Shown here piece after piece: positions 1-7,487 of a stretch of 64,000 nt of DNA. Source of the stretch: SCTG01 sp964384595 (GTDB taxonomy: Bacteria; Nitrospirota; Nitrospiria; Nitrospirales; NS-4); NCBI GenBank assembly GCA_964384595.1, contig CAYLLY010000001.1:21919-85918 (forward strand). Direction: 5' to 3'. The first letter of the stretch is position 1. Each line of letters starts with the position of its first letter. Under the pieces are notes generated by a model, which worked only from the letters and a program-made list of their open reading frames with translations, did not search any database and was not told the DNA's origin. Both the position numbers and the translations under genes were made by a program.

Positions 1-1369
1 GACGGAACGGGGCGAGACCAACTCGCCCCAGGGCCGCTTGACGATCGGCATCCTGATCGTGCAGGACATTGCGGTGGTGCCAATGATGGTGCTGACGCCG
101 GTGCTGGGCAGCCATGGGGATGGAGGCGCGGCGGCGGTGCTCTGGCCGCTGACGAAGGCGGTCCTCCTGGTGACGCTGATTCTGCTCGCGGCGCGGTTTC
201 TGGTCCCGCGCCTGCTGATCGAGGTCGTCCGGAGCCGCAGCCGGGAACTGTTCGTGATCACCATCATCCTGGTGTGCCTGGGCATCGCCTGGCTCAGCTC
301 GCTGGCGGGTCTCTCGCTCGCCCTCGGCGCGTTCATCGCCGGGCTCATCATCTCGGAGTCGGAATACAGCCACCAGGCGATGGCGGAGATCCTCCCCTTC
401 CGGGACAGCTTCAACAGCCTCTTCTTTATTTCGATCGGCATGCTGCTGGATTTGCGGGTCCTGCTGGCGCATCCCTTGCTGGTGGCGGGTCTCGTGGTCG
501 TCGTCGTCGTGGGGAAATTCGTCACGGCCGGACTCGCCGCCGTGGCCGTCGGCTATTCCTGGCGGCCTGCGGTGCTCGCGGGCACCGCCCTGGCCCAGGT
601 CGGGGAGTTCTCCTTCATTCTCGCGAAGGTCGGCAAGGACGTCGGCCTGCTGACCGGCGAGTCGTTCCAGGTCTTTTTGGCCGTCTCGGTCCTGACGCTG
701 ATCCTGACGCCGTTTTTGATCCAGGCGTCTCCTGCTCTGGCCCGGCGCGCGGAAGCGATTCAGCGGTTGCGGCATTGGCTGCCGGAACGGCTCGCAGGCG
801 CGTACGCGGTACCGCCGCCCCCTCATCTGAGGGACCACACGATCATCGCCGGCTACGGGATGAATGGCCGGAACCTGGCCCAGGTGCTGCGGGAAACCGA
901 GATCGCGTTCGTGGTGGTCGAGATGGACGGGGAAACCGTCCGGCAGGAGCAGCAAAAAGGAATGGCGATCTACTTCGGGGACGTCACGCACCCGCAAGTG
1001 CTTCGCCGCCTGGGGATTCACGAGGCGCGCGCCCTGGTGCTGGCGATCTCCGATCCGATCGCCACCCGGCGGGCGGTCAAGGTGGCTCGCCAGTTGAACC
1101 CGGCCCTCCACATCATTGCCCGGACCCGCTACCTGCGCGAAATCGACGACCTGCGCAAAACGGGCGCCGATCAGGTGGTGCCGGAAGAGTTTGAGACCTC
1201 GATTGAGATCTTCAGCCGCGTCTTGCAGCACTACCGGATGCCGTCACGCGTGATCGCCGAGAAGGCCGAACGCATCCGCAAAGAAGGCTATGCCTTGCTC
1301 AGGAAAGGGCAGCCGGACCTGAAGGAAATCGTGGCACGGGAGGTCGAGGATCTGTATGTCGACGATTAG
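1..1369 (+). CDS. KefB/CPA2-type cation:proton antiporter with TrkA-N domain, 5' truncated by window edge
   Basis: Frame 2 is open from the first base, so the start lies outside the window; about 455 residues are seen. The N-terminal part is a string of hydrophobic helices with the CPA2 signature around 'TIGILIVQDIAVVP', followed by a second half-transporter with helices up to about codon 265 counted from base 38. A Rossmann TrkA-N domain follows, with the nucleotide-binding motif GYGMNG, and then a TrkA-C-like tail. Family knowledge: such proteins exchange K+ or Na+ for protons across the inner membrane under control of NAD(H) or glutathione adducts. The ion cannot be told from sequence. Its stop overlaps the stop of the convergent downstream gene by a few bases. 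Confidence 0.9.
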   Translation, partial: TERGETNSPQGRLTIGILIVQDIAVVPMMVLTPVLGSHGDGGAAAVLWPLTKAVLLVTLILLAARFLVPRLLIEVVRSRSRELFVITIILVCLGIAWLSSLAGLSLALGAFIAGLIISESEYSHQAMAEILPFRDSFNSLFFISIGMLLDLRVLLAHPLLVAGLVVVVVVGKFVTAGLAAVAVGYSWRPAVLAGTALAQVGEFSFILAKVGKDVGLLTGESFQVFLAVSVLTLILTPFLIQASPALARRAEAIQRLRHWLPERLAGAYAVPPPPHLRDHTIIAGYGMNGRNLAQVLRETEIAFVVVEMDGETVRQEQQKGMAIYFGDVTHPQVLRRLGIHEARALVLAISDPIATRRAVKVARQLNPALHIIARTRYLREIDDLRKTGADQVVPEEFETSIEIFSRVLQHYRMPSRVIAEKAERIRKEGYALLRKGQPDLKEIVAREVEDLYVDD

Positions 1370-2052
1370 AACGCCTGGCCGGTCATCTTTTCATAGGCTT
1401 CCCGGAGGGTGGTGACCTCGATGACGGTGATCCGAAGGCTCTCGGCGAGTGGGCGCAAGTCCCAGTCACGGGTGCGGGTCTGGCCCTTGGGAATCAAGAC
1501 GGTGGAAATGCCCCCAGTGGCGGCCCCCCGTAGTTTTTCCGGTATCTCTCCGACCGGCGAGATCCGGCCGTCGCCGTCAACGGCCCCCGTCAATGCCACG
1601 CTTGAGATCGTCGTGGTGTGTCGCAAGGCGGCTGCAATAGCCACGGCCACGGCGGCGCTGGCGCTTGAGCCGTCGGTCATGTACGCGGTGCTGACATTCT
1701 TCAGAGTGACCAGCCAAGTCCGCGAGTCCTCATTGGTAGCCCGCGCCGCAGCAGTGATCGCGGCGCGAGCGGCGTCCTTCCAATCCGAGCTCAGAGCGGC
1801 TCCTTTGAGATTCCCTAAAGCGCGAGATCCTTCGTTGAATTGAAGCTGGGGGCCGGACGGCTCGGCCAGCTTGTCGATTTGAATGGCTAGGTAGTGGGTC
1901 GCGCCGACCATTTTTCCGCCCTGGTCGAGTACGCCGAGCACGGGGATGGAAATGAACGTTCGTTGGTGGGCGGCCTTGCTTGGCGCGGCGCTGCATACCA
2001 GGAAGAGCAGTGCACCGAGGATGGTACTCTGTACGGAAAAATGGAGGCGCAT
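1366..2052 (-). CDS. Secreted Lon-like (S16) serine protease domain protein
   Basis: 228 residues. An N-terminal hydrophobic stretch ending in SAAPSKAA looks like a signal peptide. The rest is a stand-alone Lon proteolytic domain with no AAA+ ATPase. The motif TDGSSASAAVAVA places the catalytic Ser at S130. The segment SPVGEIPEKLRGAA gives Lys K173, 43 residues later, the same spacing as the Ser-Lys dyad of E. coli Lon (S679/K722). 'ALTGAVDGDGRISPVGEI' matches the Lon block between the two residues. The product is therefore a likely exported ATP-independent protease of the S16 clan. Its substrate is unknown. It is convergent with the antiporter gene (4-bp overlap) and stands alone. Confidence 0.8.
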   Translation of the reverse strand: MRLHFSVQSTILGALLFLVCSAAPSKAAHQRTFISIPVLGVLDQGGKMVGATHYLAIQIDKLAEPSGPQLQFNEGSRALGNLKGAALSSDWKDAARAAITAAARATNEDSRTWLVTLKNVSTAYMTDGSSASAAVAVAIAAALRHTTTISSVALTGAVDGDGRISPVGEIPEKLRGAATGGISTVLIPKGQTRTRDWDLRPLAESLRITVIEVTTLREAYEKMTGQAF

Positions 2053-2169
2053 AATGCGTTTAGGCTTCGCACCGTATCATAAATTCAGGAAAAGTTGAAG
2101 CATGAATTATGCAATTATTTCAACGGCTTGAAACTTATTCGGAGGCGTCTGAAAGCTGGGCACCTTGCC

Positions 2170-2199
2170 TTGACAAGCCCGAGAACCGCATACTATAGT
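2170..2199 (+). promoter_or_regulatory. Sigma-70-like promoter for the dsrE2-tusA pair
   Basis: TTGACA at 2170-2175, an 18-nt spacer, and TATAGT at 2194-2199 (alternatively TACTAT at 2191-2196 with a 15-nt spacer). It lies about 90 nt before the dsrE2 start. The match is by eye. Confidence 0.6.
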
Positions 2200-2287
2200 A
2201 CCTCCACGCGATGCTAGAGGGGAATCGGGGAGGAAATGGAGTCGAAAGACCCCATCCTCCCCGATCATTTTCTGCGAGGTGCATGGT

Positions 2288-2818
2288 ATGGCGACCACCA
2301 AACTTGACCCGCAAGCCGCTCTGGCCGAATTACAAGAGAGCAAGCCGCAGCGTGTCACGCTGGTCGTTCTGAGCGGCGATATGGATCGTGTGATGGCGGC
2401 CTTCATCATCGCTACCGGCGCGGCTTCAATGGGGATGCAGGTCACGATGTTTTTTACGTTCTGGGGGCTGAACGCCATCAGGCGTGAAGGGGCCAAGGGA
2501 ACGGCGAAGGACTGGCTTCGTCGGATGTTCGGCCATCTCAACAAAGGTGGCGCCGACAGCCTGCCCTTGTCCCGGTTTCATTTCTGGGGTCTGGGGACCC
2601 GCATGATGAAGCTGGTGATGAAGCAGAACCGGATGCCCGGCATTGCGGAGTTGCGGGCAATGGCCCTGGACCTGGGCGTGCGCTTTATCGCCTGCACGAC
2701 GACGCTCGGTCTCATGGGGATCACCAAAGACACGCTGATCGATGAGATCGATCAGTTCGCCGGCGTGTCGACCTACCTCGCCGAGGCCAAGGACGCGCAG
2801 GTCAACCTGTTCATTTAG
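2288..2818 (+). CDS. dsrE2: DsrE2-type (DsrE/DsrF/DrsH-like) sulfur-transfer protein
   Basis: 176 residues from ATG 2288. A GTG nine bases upstream is in frame but overlaps the GAGG ribosome-binding site, so the ATG is preferred. The protein has the DsrE-like fold pattern GDMDRVMAAFIIATGAASMG, a hydrophobic FFTFWGL segment, a long insert with MMKLVMKQ, and the conserved cysteine in IACTTTLGLMGI. DsrE2 proteins are often membrane-associated and carry persulfide sulfur together with TusA and rhodanese. The gene lies 22 bp upstream of tusA, so the two are probably co-transcribed from the promoter at 2170. No dsr, sox or sHdr genes are in the window, so the sulfur pathway served is unknown. Confidence 0.85.
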   Translation: MATTKLDPQAALAELQESKPQRVTLVVLSGDMDRVMAAFIIATGAASMGMQVTMFFTFWGLNAIRREGAKGTAKDWLRRMFGHLNKGGADSLPLSRFHFWGLGTRMMKLVMKQNRMPGIAELRAMALDLGVRFIACTTTLGLMGITKDTLIDEIDQFAGVSTYLAEAKDAQVNLFI

Positions 2819-2840
2819 GTTTCCCGCGAAGGAACGCAAG

Positions 2841-3089
2841 ATGGCTATTCCGTCTGACGTGAAGCTCGATACGCTGGGACTGTTTTGTCCGATGCCGATC
2901 ATCAAGACCTCGAAGAAGATCAAAGAGCTGGCTGTCGGCCAGGTTTTGGAAGTGGTCTCGGATGATGAAGGGATCAAGAAGGACATGCCGGCCTGGTGCG
3001 AAACCACTGGGCATGAATATGTGGGCTTGGAAGAGCAATCCAACGGGGGCTCAATCCACTACAAGACCTATGTGAGAAAGACCAAGTAG
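2841..3089 (+). CDS. tusA: TusA-family sulfur carrier protein
   Basis: 82 residues from ATG 2841, with AAGGA at about 2829-2833. The family signature DTLGLFCPMPIIKT is present, with the sulfur-carrying cysteine C16 in the CPxP motif. The rest, GQVLEVVSDDEGIKKDMPAWCETTGHEY, is the usual TusA beta-alpha-beta core; full family length. TusA carries sulfane sulfur on the CPxP cysteine. Pairing with DsrE2 is common in organisms that mobilise sulfur for oxidation or cofactor synthesis, which is the inferred role here. Confidence 0.92.
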   Translation: MAIPSDVKLDTLGLFCPMPIIKTSKKIKELAVGQVLEVVSDDEGIKKDMPAWCETTGHEYVGLEEQSNGGSIHYKTYVRKTK

Positions 3090-3105
3090 CAGCATGCATT
3101 TTGAG

Positions 3106-3114
3106 TTATCCACA
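3106..3114 (+). promoter_or_regulatory. DnaA-box-like nonamer TTATCCACA
   Basis: Exact match to the consensus TTATNCACA. A second, weaker nonamer TTTTCCACA lies at 3161-3169 and overlaps the first NrdR-like box. Both are upstream of the ribonucleotide reductase operon. Two boxes without flanking repeats are not enough to call an origin. Confidence 0.4.
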
Positions 3115-3164
3115 GGGCATTCCTCGCCGGTTCACCGATACTCCACCTTCTAATCAGCGTTTTT

Positions 3165-3211
3165 CCACAAGATATAGTCAAACAGGGTGGTGTAATCTCA
3201 ATATATGGTAT
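3165..3211 (+). promoter_or_regulatory. Tandem NrdR-like boxes
   Basis: Box 1 (3165-3180) and box 2 (3196-3211) each match about 12 of 16 positions of the NrdR consensus acaCwATATATwGtgt. Their starts are 31 bp apart, the classic three-turn spacing of NrdR box pairs. Box 2 ends 7 bp before the -35 element of the promoter that reads into the GIY-YIG gene and nrdJ. NrdR is known to repress ribonucleotide reductase genes; here nrdJ is the obvious target. Confidence 0.6.
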
Positions 3212-3218
3212 TTTTTTC

Positions 3219-3247
3219 TTGACAGAGCCAAGGCCCTGTGATACAAG
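3219..3247 (+). promoter_or_regulatory. Sigma-70-like promoter for the GIY-YIG-nrdJ operon
   Basis: TTGACA at 3219-3224, a 17-nt spacer, and TACAAG at 3242-3247. It sits directly downstream of the NrdR-like box pair, an arrangement consistent with repression. Confidence 0.55.
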
Positions 3248-3328
3248 CCGCCTGTCGTATGGTCCTACACGTTGCGATCGTGGTTCTCGACAGCCTCAAC
3301 ATTCAGTAGCCGGCGGGGTTCGCTTTGT

Positions 3329-3622
3329 ATGGTCACGAGGGTGGAACAAGCGAAGAGTCCGAAGGGCTGGAATTCCGGTAACCTCCACGGCGTCCCTCCG
3401 GTCATCGGCGTCTATGTCCTGCGTGATCAAAATCAAAACATCCTGTTCATCGGAAGCGTGGGTTCCCGTCGCTTGCGTGACAGGCTGATCGGCCACCTGC
3501 GGATCAACGATGTGCCGGGGGTCCGGTATTTCGAATGGTACCAGACCGACGGACCGCGCCGCGCACGAGAGCAAGCGCGGCAGTGGATTGCCCGCTATCA
3601 GCCGCCCTTTGTCCATCGCTGA
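3329..3622 (+). CDS. Small GIY-YIG-like domain protein
   Basis: 97 residues from ATG 3329; an in-frame TTG at 3272 would add 19 residues with little family character. The core PPVIGVYVLRDQNQNILFIGS matches the two beta-strands of a GIY-YIG nuclease domain, with GVY and FIG in place of GIY and YIG. It is followed by an RRLRDRLIGHL helix and a conserved-looking FEWYQTDGPRRAREQARQWI segment. The catalytic Arg and Glu could not be assigned with confidence. It lies 18 bp upstream of nrdJ under the same promoter, so it is probably in the NrdR regulon. Role unknown. Confidence 0.65.
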   Translation: MVTRVEQAKSPKGWNSGNLHGVPPVIGVYVLRDQNQNILFIGSVGSRRLRDRLIGHLRINDVPGVRYFEWYQTDGPRRAREQARQWIARYQPPFVHR

Positions 3623-3640
3623 GGAATCTTTGGGAGGAAC

Positions 3641-5944
3641 ATGATGAAAGCTACCGGGCATCCCAGCACGTGCGAGGCGTCCCTCAGGATTTCGCCGAAT
3701 GCATTGCGCGTCCTGCAGAAACGGTATCTGGCGAAGGACGAACACGGCAAGGTCATCGAAACCCCCGAGGGGATGTTTCGCCGCGTGGCGACGAACCTGG
3801 CCCAAGCCGACGGGTTCTACGGCGCGACGCCCGAGGAGATGCGGAAGACCGAAGAAGAATTTTACGCCTTGATGGCGCGCTTGGATTTTCTGCCGAACTC
3901 GCCGACTCTCATGAATGCCGGCCGGCCGCTGCAGCAGTTGGCCGCCTGCTTCGTCTTGCCCGTTGAAGACTCGATCGGAGGCATCTACGACACACTGAAG
4001 CACCAGGCGCTCATCCATCAGACCGGCGGCGGGACGGGATTCTCGTTCTCACGGCTGCGTCCCAAGGACGACATGGTGCGCAGCACCGGGGGCGTGGCGT
4101 CCGGCCCCGTGTCCTTCATGAAGGTGTACAACCAGTCCACCGAGCACATCAAGCAGGGAGGGACCCGGCGGGGCGCCAACATGGGGATTCTGCGGGTGGA
4201 CCACCCCGACATCCTGGAGTTCATCACCTGCAAGACGAACACGAAAGAGGTGACCAATTTCAACATCAGTATCGCGGTCACGGACGCTTTCATGAGCGCC
4301 GCGCTCAAGGGCGAAATGTACGATCTGGTCAGCCCCCGAAACGGCAAGGTGGTCAGACAGCTCAATGCCCGCGAGGTGCTGGCCACGATCGCGGAGGCGG
4401 CGTGGCGCAACGGGGAGCCGGGACTCTTCTTCATCGACCAGGCCAACCGCACCAACCCGACTCCGCACTACGCCATGATCGAGGCGACGAATCCCTGCGG
4501 CGAGCAGCCGTTGCTGCCCTATGAGTCGTGCAACCTCGGGAGCATCAATGTCGAGACCCACTTGGTCCTGACCGGGGACGGCCGGCACGAGATCGACTGG
4601 ACGCATATGGAGCGATCCATCCGGACCTCCGTGCATTTCCTCGACAACGTCATCGACATGAACAAGTATCCGATCCCCGAGATCGAGAAATGCACCAAGG
4701 ACAACCGGAAGATCGGTCTGGGCGTGATGGGTTTCGCACGCCTGCTCTTCAAGTTGGGCATCCAATACGACTCCGAGGCCGGCGTGGAGATGGGCGCCCG
4801 TCTCATGAAGTTCATTTCGGAGGTCGGCTACGACGAATCCATCCGCATGGCCGAGAAGCGCGGCGTGTATCCCTCCTGGAAGGGGTCCCTCCATGAAGCG
4901 CGGGGCCAGCGGGTCCGCAACTCCTATGTCACCACCGTGGCGCCGACCGGCACGATCAGCATGATCGCGGATACGTCGGGCGGCTGCGAGCCCGAATTCA
5001 GCCTGATCTGGTTCAAGAACGTCATGGACGGCGAGCATCTGCCCTATGTCCTTGACCACTTCATCGAGACGGCCAAGCGGGAGAGGTTCTGGAACGACGA
5101 ACTGCTGGACAAGATCCTGGCCAATCACGGCTCGGCCCGCGGCCTCGTCGAAGTGCCGGAGCGGTGGCAGGAGGTCTTCACCACGGCCCACGACGTGGCG
5201 CCGGAGTGGCACGTTCGAATGCAGGCGGCCTTCCAGAAGCACACCGACAGCGGCGTCTCCAAGACCATCAACATGCCGGACCAGGCCAGCGTGGATGACG
5301 TGATGGCCGCGTACCTGATGGCCTATGAGCTCGGGTGCAAGGGCATCACGGTGTATCGCGATGGGAGCCGCGAAGAGCAGGTCATGAATGTCGGCGTCTC
5401 GACGAAGGAAACGAAGGAGAAGGGAATGGCCGACAAGGTGATGGAGCAACTGGCGGCCGCGCACGCGGCGGGGCCGTCAGCGAGCAAGCTGGAGCGGCCA
5501 ACGAAGGTGCAAGGCGAGACGATCGCGATCAACACCAGCTACGGCAAGATGTACCTGACCATCAATTCGTTGCACGGGGAACCGTTCGAAACCTTCGCCA
5601 CGGTGGCGAAGGCGGGCGGGATGATCCAGGCCGATTTGGAGTGCGTCTGCCGGCTCATCAGCCTCGCGCTTCGCTATCGGATTCCGATGCATGAGATCAC
5701 CCGGCAGTTGATCGGGATTCAGGACGGCAACCCTTACGGGATGGGCGGGAATCGCGTCCTCTCGCTCTGGGACGCCATCGCCAAGGCGCTGGCCACCTAC
5801 CATCCGGCCGGACAGCCGCAGGCGGCGACTGCCGGCGTCTTGGCGGCCCGCCCGGAAGGTTTGCCGTGCCCGGACTGCGGAGGGCCCTTGATGCATACGG
5901 AGAACTGCGAGAAATGCAGTTGCGGGTACTCACGCTGCTGGTAA
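3641..5944 (+). CDS. nrdJ: Adenosylcobalamin-dependent class II ribonucleotide reductase
   Basis: 767 residues; ATG 3641 follows GGAGGAAC. It reduces ribonucleotides to deoxyribonucleotides in the cytoplasm using a B12-generated thiyl radical. The radical-site loop NPCGE is at 284-288 with C286 as the thiyl cysteine. The redox pair is C103 (AACFVLP) and C297 (YESCNLGSIN). The phosphate-binding segment PTGTISMIADTSGG is present. Residues about 610-710 form a TSCPD domain (GKMYLTINSLHGEPFETFA). The tail CPDCGGPLMHTENCEKCSCG carries the C-terminal cysteines expected to relay reducing power from thioredoxin. No N-terminal ATP-cone is evident. No cobalamin riboswitch was seen upstream; control appears to be through the NrdR-like boxes. 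Confidence 0.97.
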   Translation: MMKATGHPSTCEASLRISPNALRVLQKRYLAKDEHGKVIETPEGMFRRVATNLAQADGFYGATPEEMRKTEEEFYALMARLDFLPNSPTLMNAGRPLQQLAACFVLPVEDSIGGIYDTLKHQALIHQTGGGTGFSFSRLRPKDDMVRSTGGVASGPVSFMKVYNQSTEHIKQGGTRRGANMGILRVDHPDILEFITCKTNTKEVTNFNISIAVTDAFMSAALKGEMYDLVSPRNGKVVRQLNAREVLATIAEAAWRNGEPGLFFIDQANRTNPTPHYAMIEATNPCGEQPLLPYESCNLGSINVETHLVLTGDGRHEIDWTHMERSIRTSVHFLDNVIDMNKYPIPEIEKCTKDNRKIGLGVMGFARLLFKLGIQYDSEAGVEMGARLMKFISEVGYDESIRMAEKRGVYPSWKGSLHEARGQRVRNSYVTTVAPTGTISMIADTSGGCEPEFSLIWFKNVMDGEHLPYVLDHFIETAKRERFWNDELLDKILANHGSARGLVEVPERWQEVFTTAHDVAPEWHVRMQAAFQKHTDSGVSKTINMPDQASVDDVMAAYLMAYELGCKGITVYRDGSREEQVMNVGVSTKETKEKGMADKVMEQLAAAHAAGPSASKLERPTKVQGETIAINTSYGKMYLTINSLHGEPFETFATVAKAGGMIQADLECVCRLISLALRYRIPMHEITRQLIGIQDGNPYGMGGNRVLSLWDAIAKALATYHPAGQPQAATAGVLAARPEGLPCPDCGGPLMHTENCEKCSCGYSRCW

Positions 5945-5983
5945 CCGCATGAGATGCAGCAGCGTCAACGAAAGGGGGGCGGA

Positions 5984-6325
5984 ATGTCGGGTCCTTATAA
6001 CCTGAAGTATATCCACCTCTTTGTCACGGAGAACTCTCCCGGCGCCTACATCGTGTCGCGCAACGGGCGGATGGCCGACCGTGTCGGGCGTTCCGATCGG
6101 ACGCTCGCCGATGAGCTCAACCGGGAGGCCGCCGAAGGCAAGTACCGGTATTTCTGGTTCGAGTACACGCCCAGCGCCGCCGCGGCGTACAGTCTGGAGT
6201 GTACCTGGTACCACCGGTACCATCCGACCGACAACCCGGAGCACCCGAGCGGGTTGCTGGGCGGCGAGGCCGCGTGCCAGGTCAAGGGCTGCCAGGTGGG
6301 CGCGATGGCCCACGCCCGCGGCTGA
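5984..6325 (+). CDS. Divergent GIY-YIG-like hypothetical protein
   Basis: 113 residues from ATG 5984, preceded by AAAGGGGGGCGG. An in-frame ATG at 5954 lies upstream of that ribosome-binding site and is less likely. The pattern GAYIVSRNGRMADRVGRSD, then YRYFWFEYTPSAAAAYSLE and CTWYHRYHP, resembles a group of small GIY-YIG-superfamily proteins in which 'VGRSD' replaces YIG and a Glu lies before WYH. Activity is not predictable. It lies 40 bp downstream of nrdJ on the same strand and may be its third operon member. Confidence 0.55.
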   Translation: MSGPYNLKYIHLFVTENSPGAYIVSRNGRMADRVGRSDRTLADELNREAAEGKYRYFWFEYTPSAAAAYSLECTWYHRYHPTDNPEHPSGLLGGEAACQVKGCQVGAMAHARG

Positions 6326-6417
6326 GCGTTCCCGGCGCGAAGTTCCCTAGAGCCCTTACCGTCCCAGCGCGTAACCGGTTTCTCTGCAAGCCTCACCAGC
6401 GTTTCTGCGTCGCCCGC

Positions 6418-6446
6418 TTGCGCTTCCGCACAAGACTGTGCTAGAT
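6418..6446 (+). promoter_or_regulatory. Putative rpsU promoter
   Basis: TTGCGC at 6418-6423, a 17-nt spacer, and CTAGAT at 6441-6446 preceded by an extended -10 TGTG. It is about 45 nt before the rpsU start. Confidence 0.4.
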
Positions 6447-6489
6447 TCCGGCCCGTTGTGCAGGGATGATGAGAGACAGGAGCGATTGG

Positions 6490-6684
6490 ATGGAAATCAA
6501 AGTTTTCAACAACAATGTCGAGAAGGCCCTGAAAATCGCGAAGAAAAAGCTCGCGGGGGAAGGGCTCTTCCGTGAGCTCAAGCGCCGCCGGTTCTACGAG
6601 AAGCCCAGCCTGAAGAAGAAGAACAAAGAGCGGGAAGCCCAGCGCCGCCGCCAGAAATGGCTGGCCAAGCACAAGTCCGAGTAA
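6490..6684 (+). CDS. rpsU: 30S ribosomal protein S21
   Basis: 64 residues from ATG 6490, with AGGAG at 6478-6482. The sequence begins MEIKVFNNNVEKALKIAKKK, contains EGLFRELKRRRFYEKPS, and ends in the Lys/Arg-rich tail typical of S21. Length is normal for the family. S21 sits on the 30S platform and aids base-pairing of mRNA with the 16S 3' end. The in-frame ATG at 6466 upstream of the ribosome-binding site is not needed. Monocistronic from the promoter at 6418. Confidence 0.93.
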   Translation: MEIKVFNNNVEKALKIAKKKLAGEGLFRELKRRRFYEKPSLKKKNKEREAQRRRQKWLAKHKSE

Positions 6685-6742
6685 GCGTCACGCGCCCTGC
6701 CGCCTCGACCGTTTCTTCCCCTGACATATCGCGCCGGTTGTC

Positions 6743-7399
6743 GTGAAGGACGAGGACATCCACGCCTGCGTCCGAATCCTGAAGCGGGAGATCCTGCGCT
6801 GGAAGGAGCCGGTGGTGGGCGTCGTCGCCAAGGCCTCGCGCGACCCCTTTCAAATACTCGTTTCGACCGTCCTCAGCCTGCGCACAAAAGACCAGACCAC
6901 GGCCGACGCGTCCGCCCGCCTGTTCCGGCTCGCCACCACCCCCAAGGCCATGCTGGCGATTTCCCGGCGGGCGGTCGAGCGGGCCATCTATCCGGTCGGA
7001 TTCTATCGGACCAAGGCCCGGCACATCCACGAGATCTGCCGGGACCTGCTGACGCGGTACGGCGGAAGGGTGCCCGATGAGATCGACGAACTCCTGACGC
7101 TCAAGGGCGTGGGTCGCAAGACCGCCAACCTGGTGGTGACGCTGGGGTACCGAAAGCCGGGCATCTGCGTGGACATTCATGTCCACCGCATCAGCAACCG
7201 CTGGGGCTACATCCGCACCCGAACGCCCGAGCAGAGCGAGAAGGCATTGCGGCGCAAACTACCGGGCCGCTACTGGCTGATCTACAACGATCTCCTGGTG
7301 CCGTACGGCCAGAATCTGTGCACGCCCGTCTCCCCGCGCTGCAGTCAGTGCAAGCTCGCGGTGTACTGCGAGCGGGTGGGGGTGAAGAAGTCGAGGTAG
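6743..7399 (+). CDS. nth: Endonuclease III (DNA glycosylase/AP lyase)
   Basis: 218 residues from GTG 6743; there is no clear ribosome-binding site. It removes oxidised pyrimidines in base-excision repair. The helix-hairpin-helix LLTLKGVGRKTANLVV carries catalytic Lys K126. The catalytic Asp is D144 in VDIHVHRISNRWG, 18 residues on as in E. coli Nth (K120/D138). The [4Fe-4S] cluster ligands C-x6-C-x2-C-x5-C are seen in CTPVSPRCSQCKLAVYC near the C-terminus. Full length. The N-terminal part LRTKDQTTADASARLF is the standard family block. Confidence 0.95.
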   Translation: MKDEDIHACVRILKREILRWKEPVVGVVAKASRDPFQILVSTVLSLRTKDQTTADASARLFRLATTPKAMLAISRRAVERAIYPVGFYRTKARHIHEICRDLLTRYGGRVPDEIDELLTLKGVGRKTANLVVTLGYRKPGICVDIHVHRISNRWGYIRTRTPEQSEKALRRKLPGRYWLIYNDLLVPYGQNLCTPVSPRCSQCKLAVYCERVGVKKSR

Positions 7400-7404
7400 G
7401 AGGA

Positions 7405-7483
7405 CGTTAACCGATAATCGTTATTCGTGAAGGCATGAAGACTTAGGAGTTACCGTTTAACGATTAACGAATAACGTTTAACC
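7405..7483. repeat. AT-rich imperfect inverted repeat between convergent genes
   Basis: Arms CGTTATTCGT (7419-7428) and ACGAATAACG (7467-7476) are perfect complements, and both arms are flanked by GTTAACC or GTTTAACC. Base composition is clearly more AT-rich than its surroundings. It lies between nth and the convergent dsrE-like gene. It may be a bidirectional terminator or the relic of a repetitive element. Confidence 0.4.
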
Positions 7484-7487
7484 TTCT

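Noticed and set aside
3090..3328. Replication origin suggested by DnaA-like nonamers and AT-rich DNA
   Set aside because: Only one consensus and one weak box are present, without dnaA/dnaN nearby. The NrdR-like boxes and promoter explain the region better.
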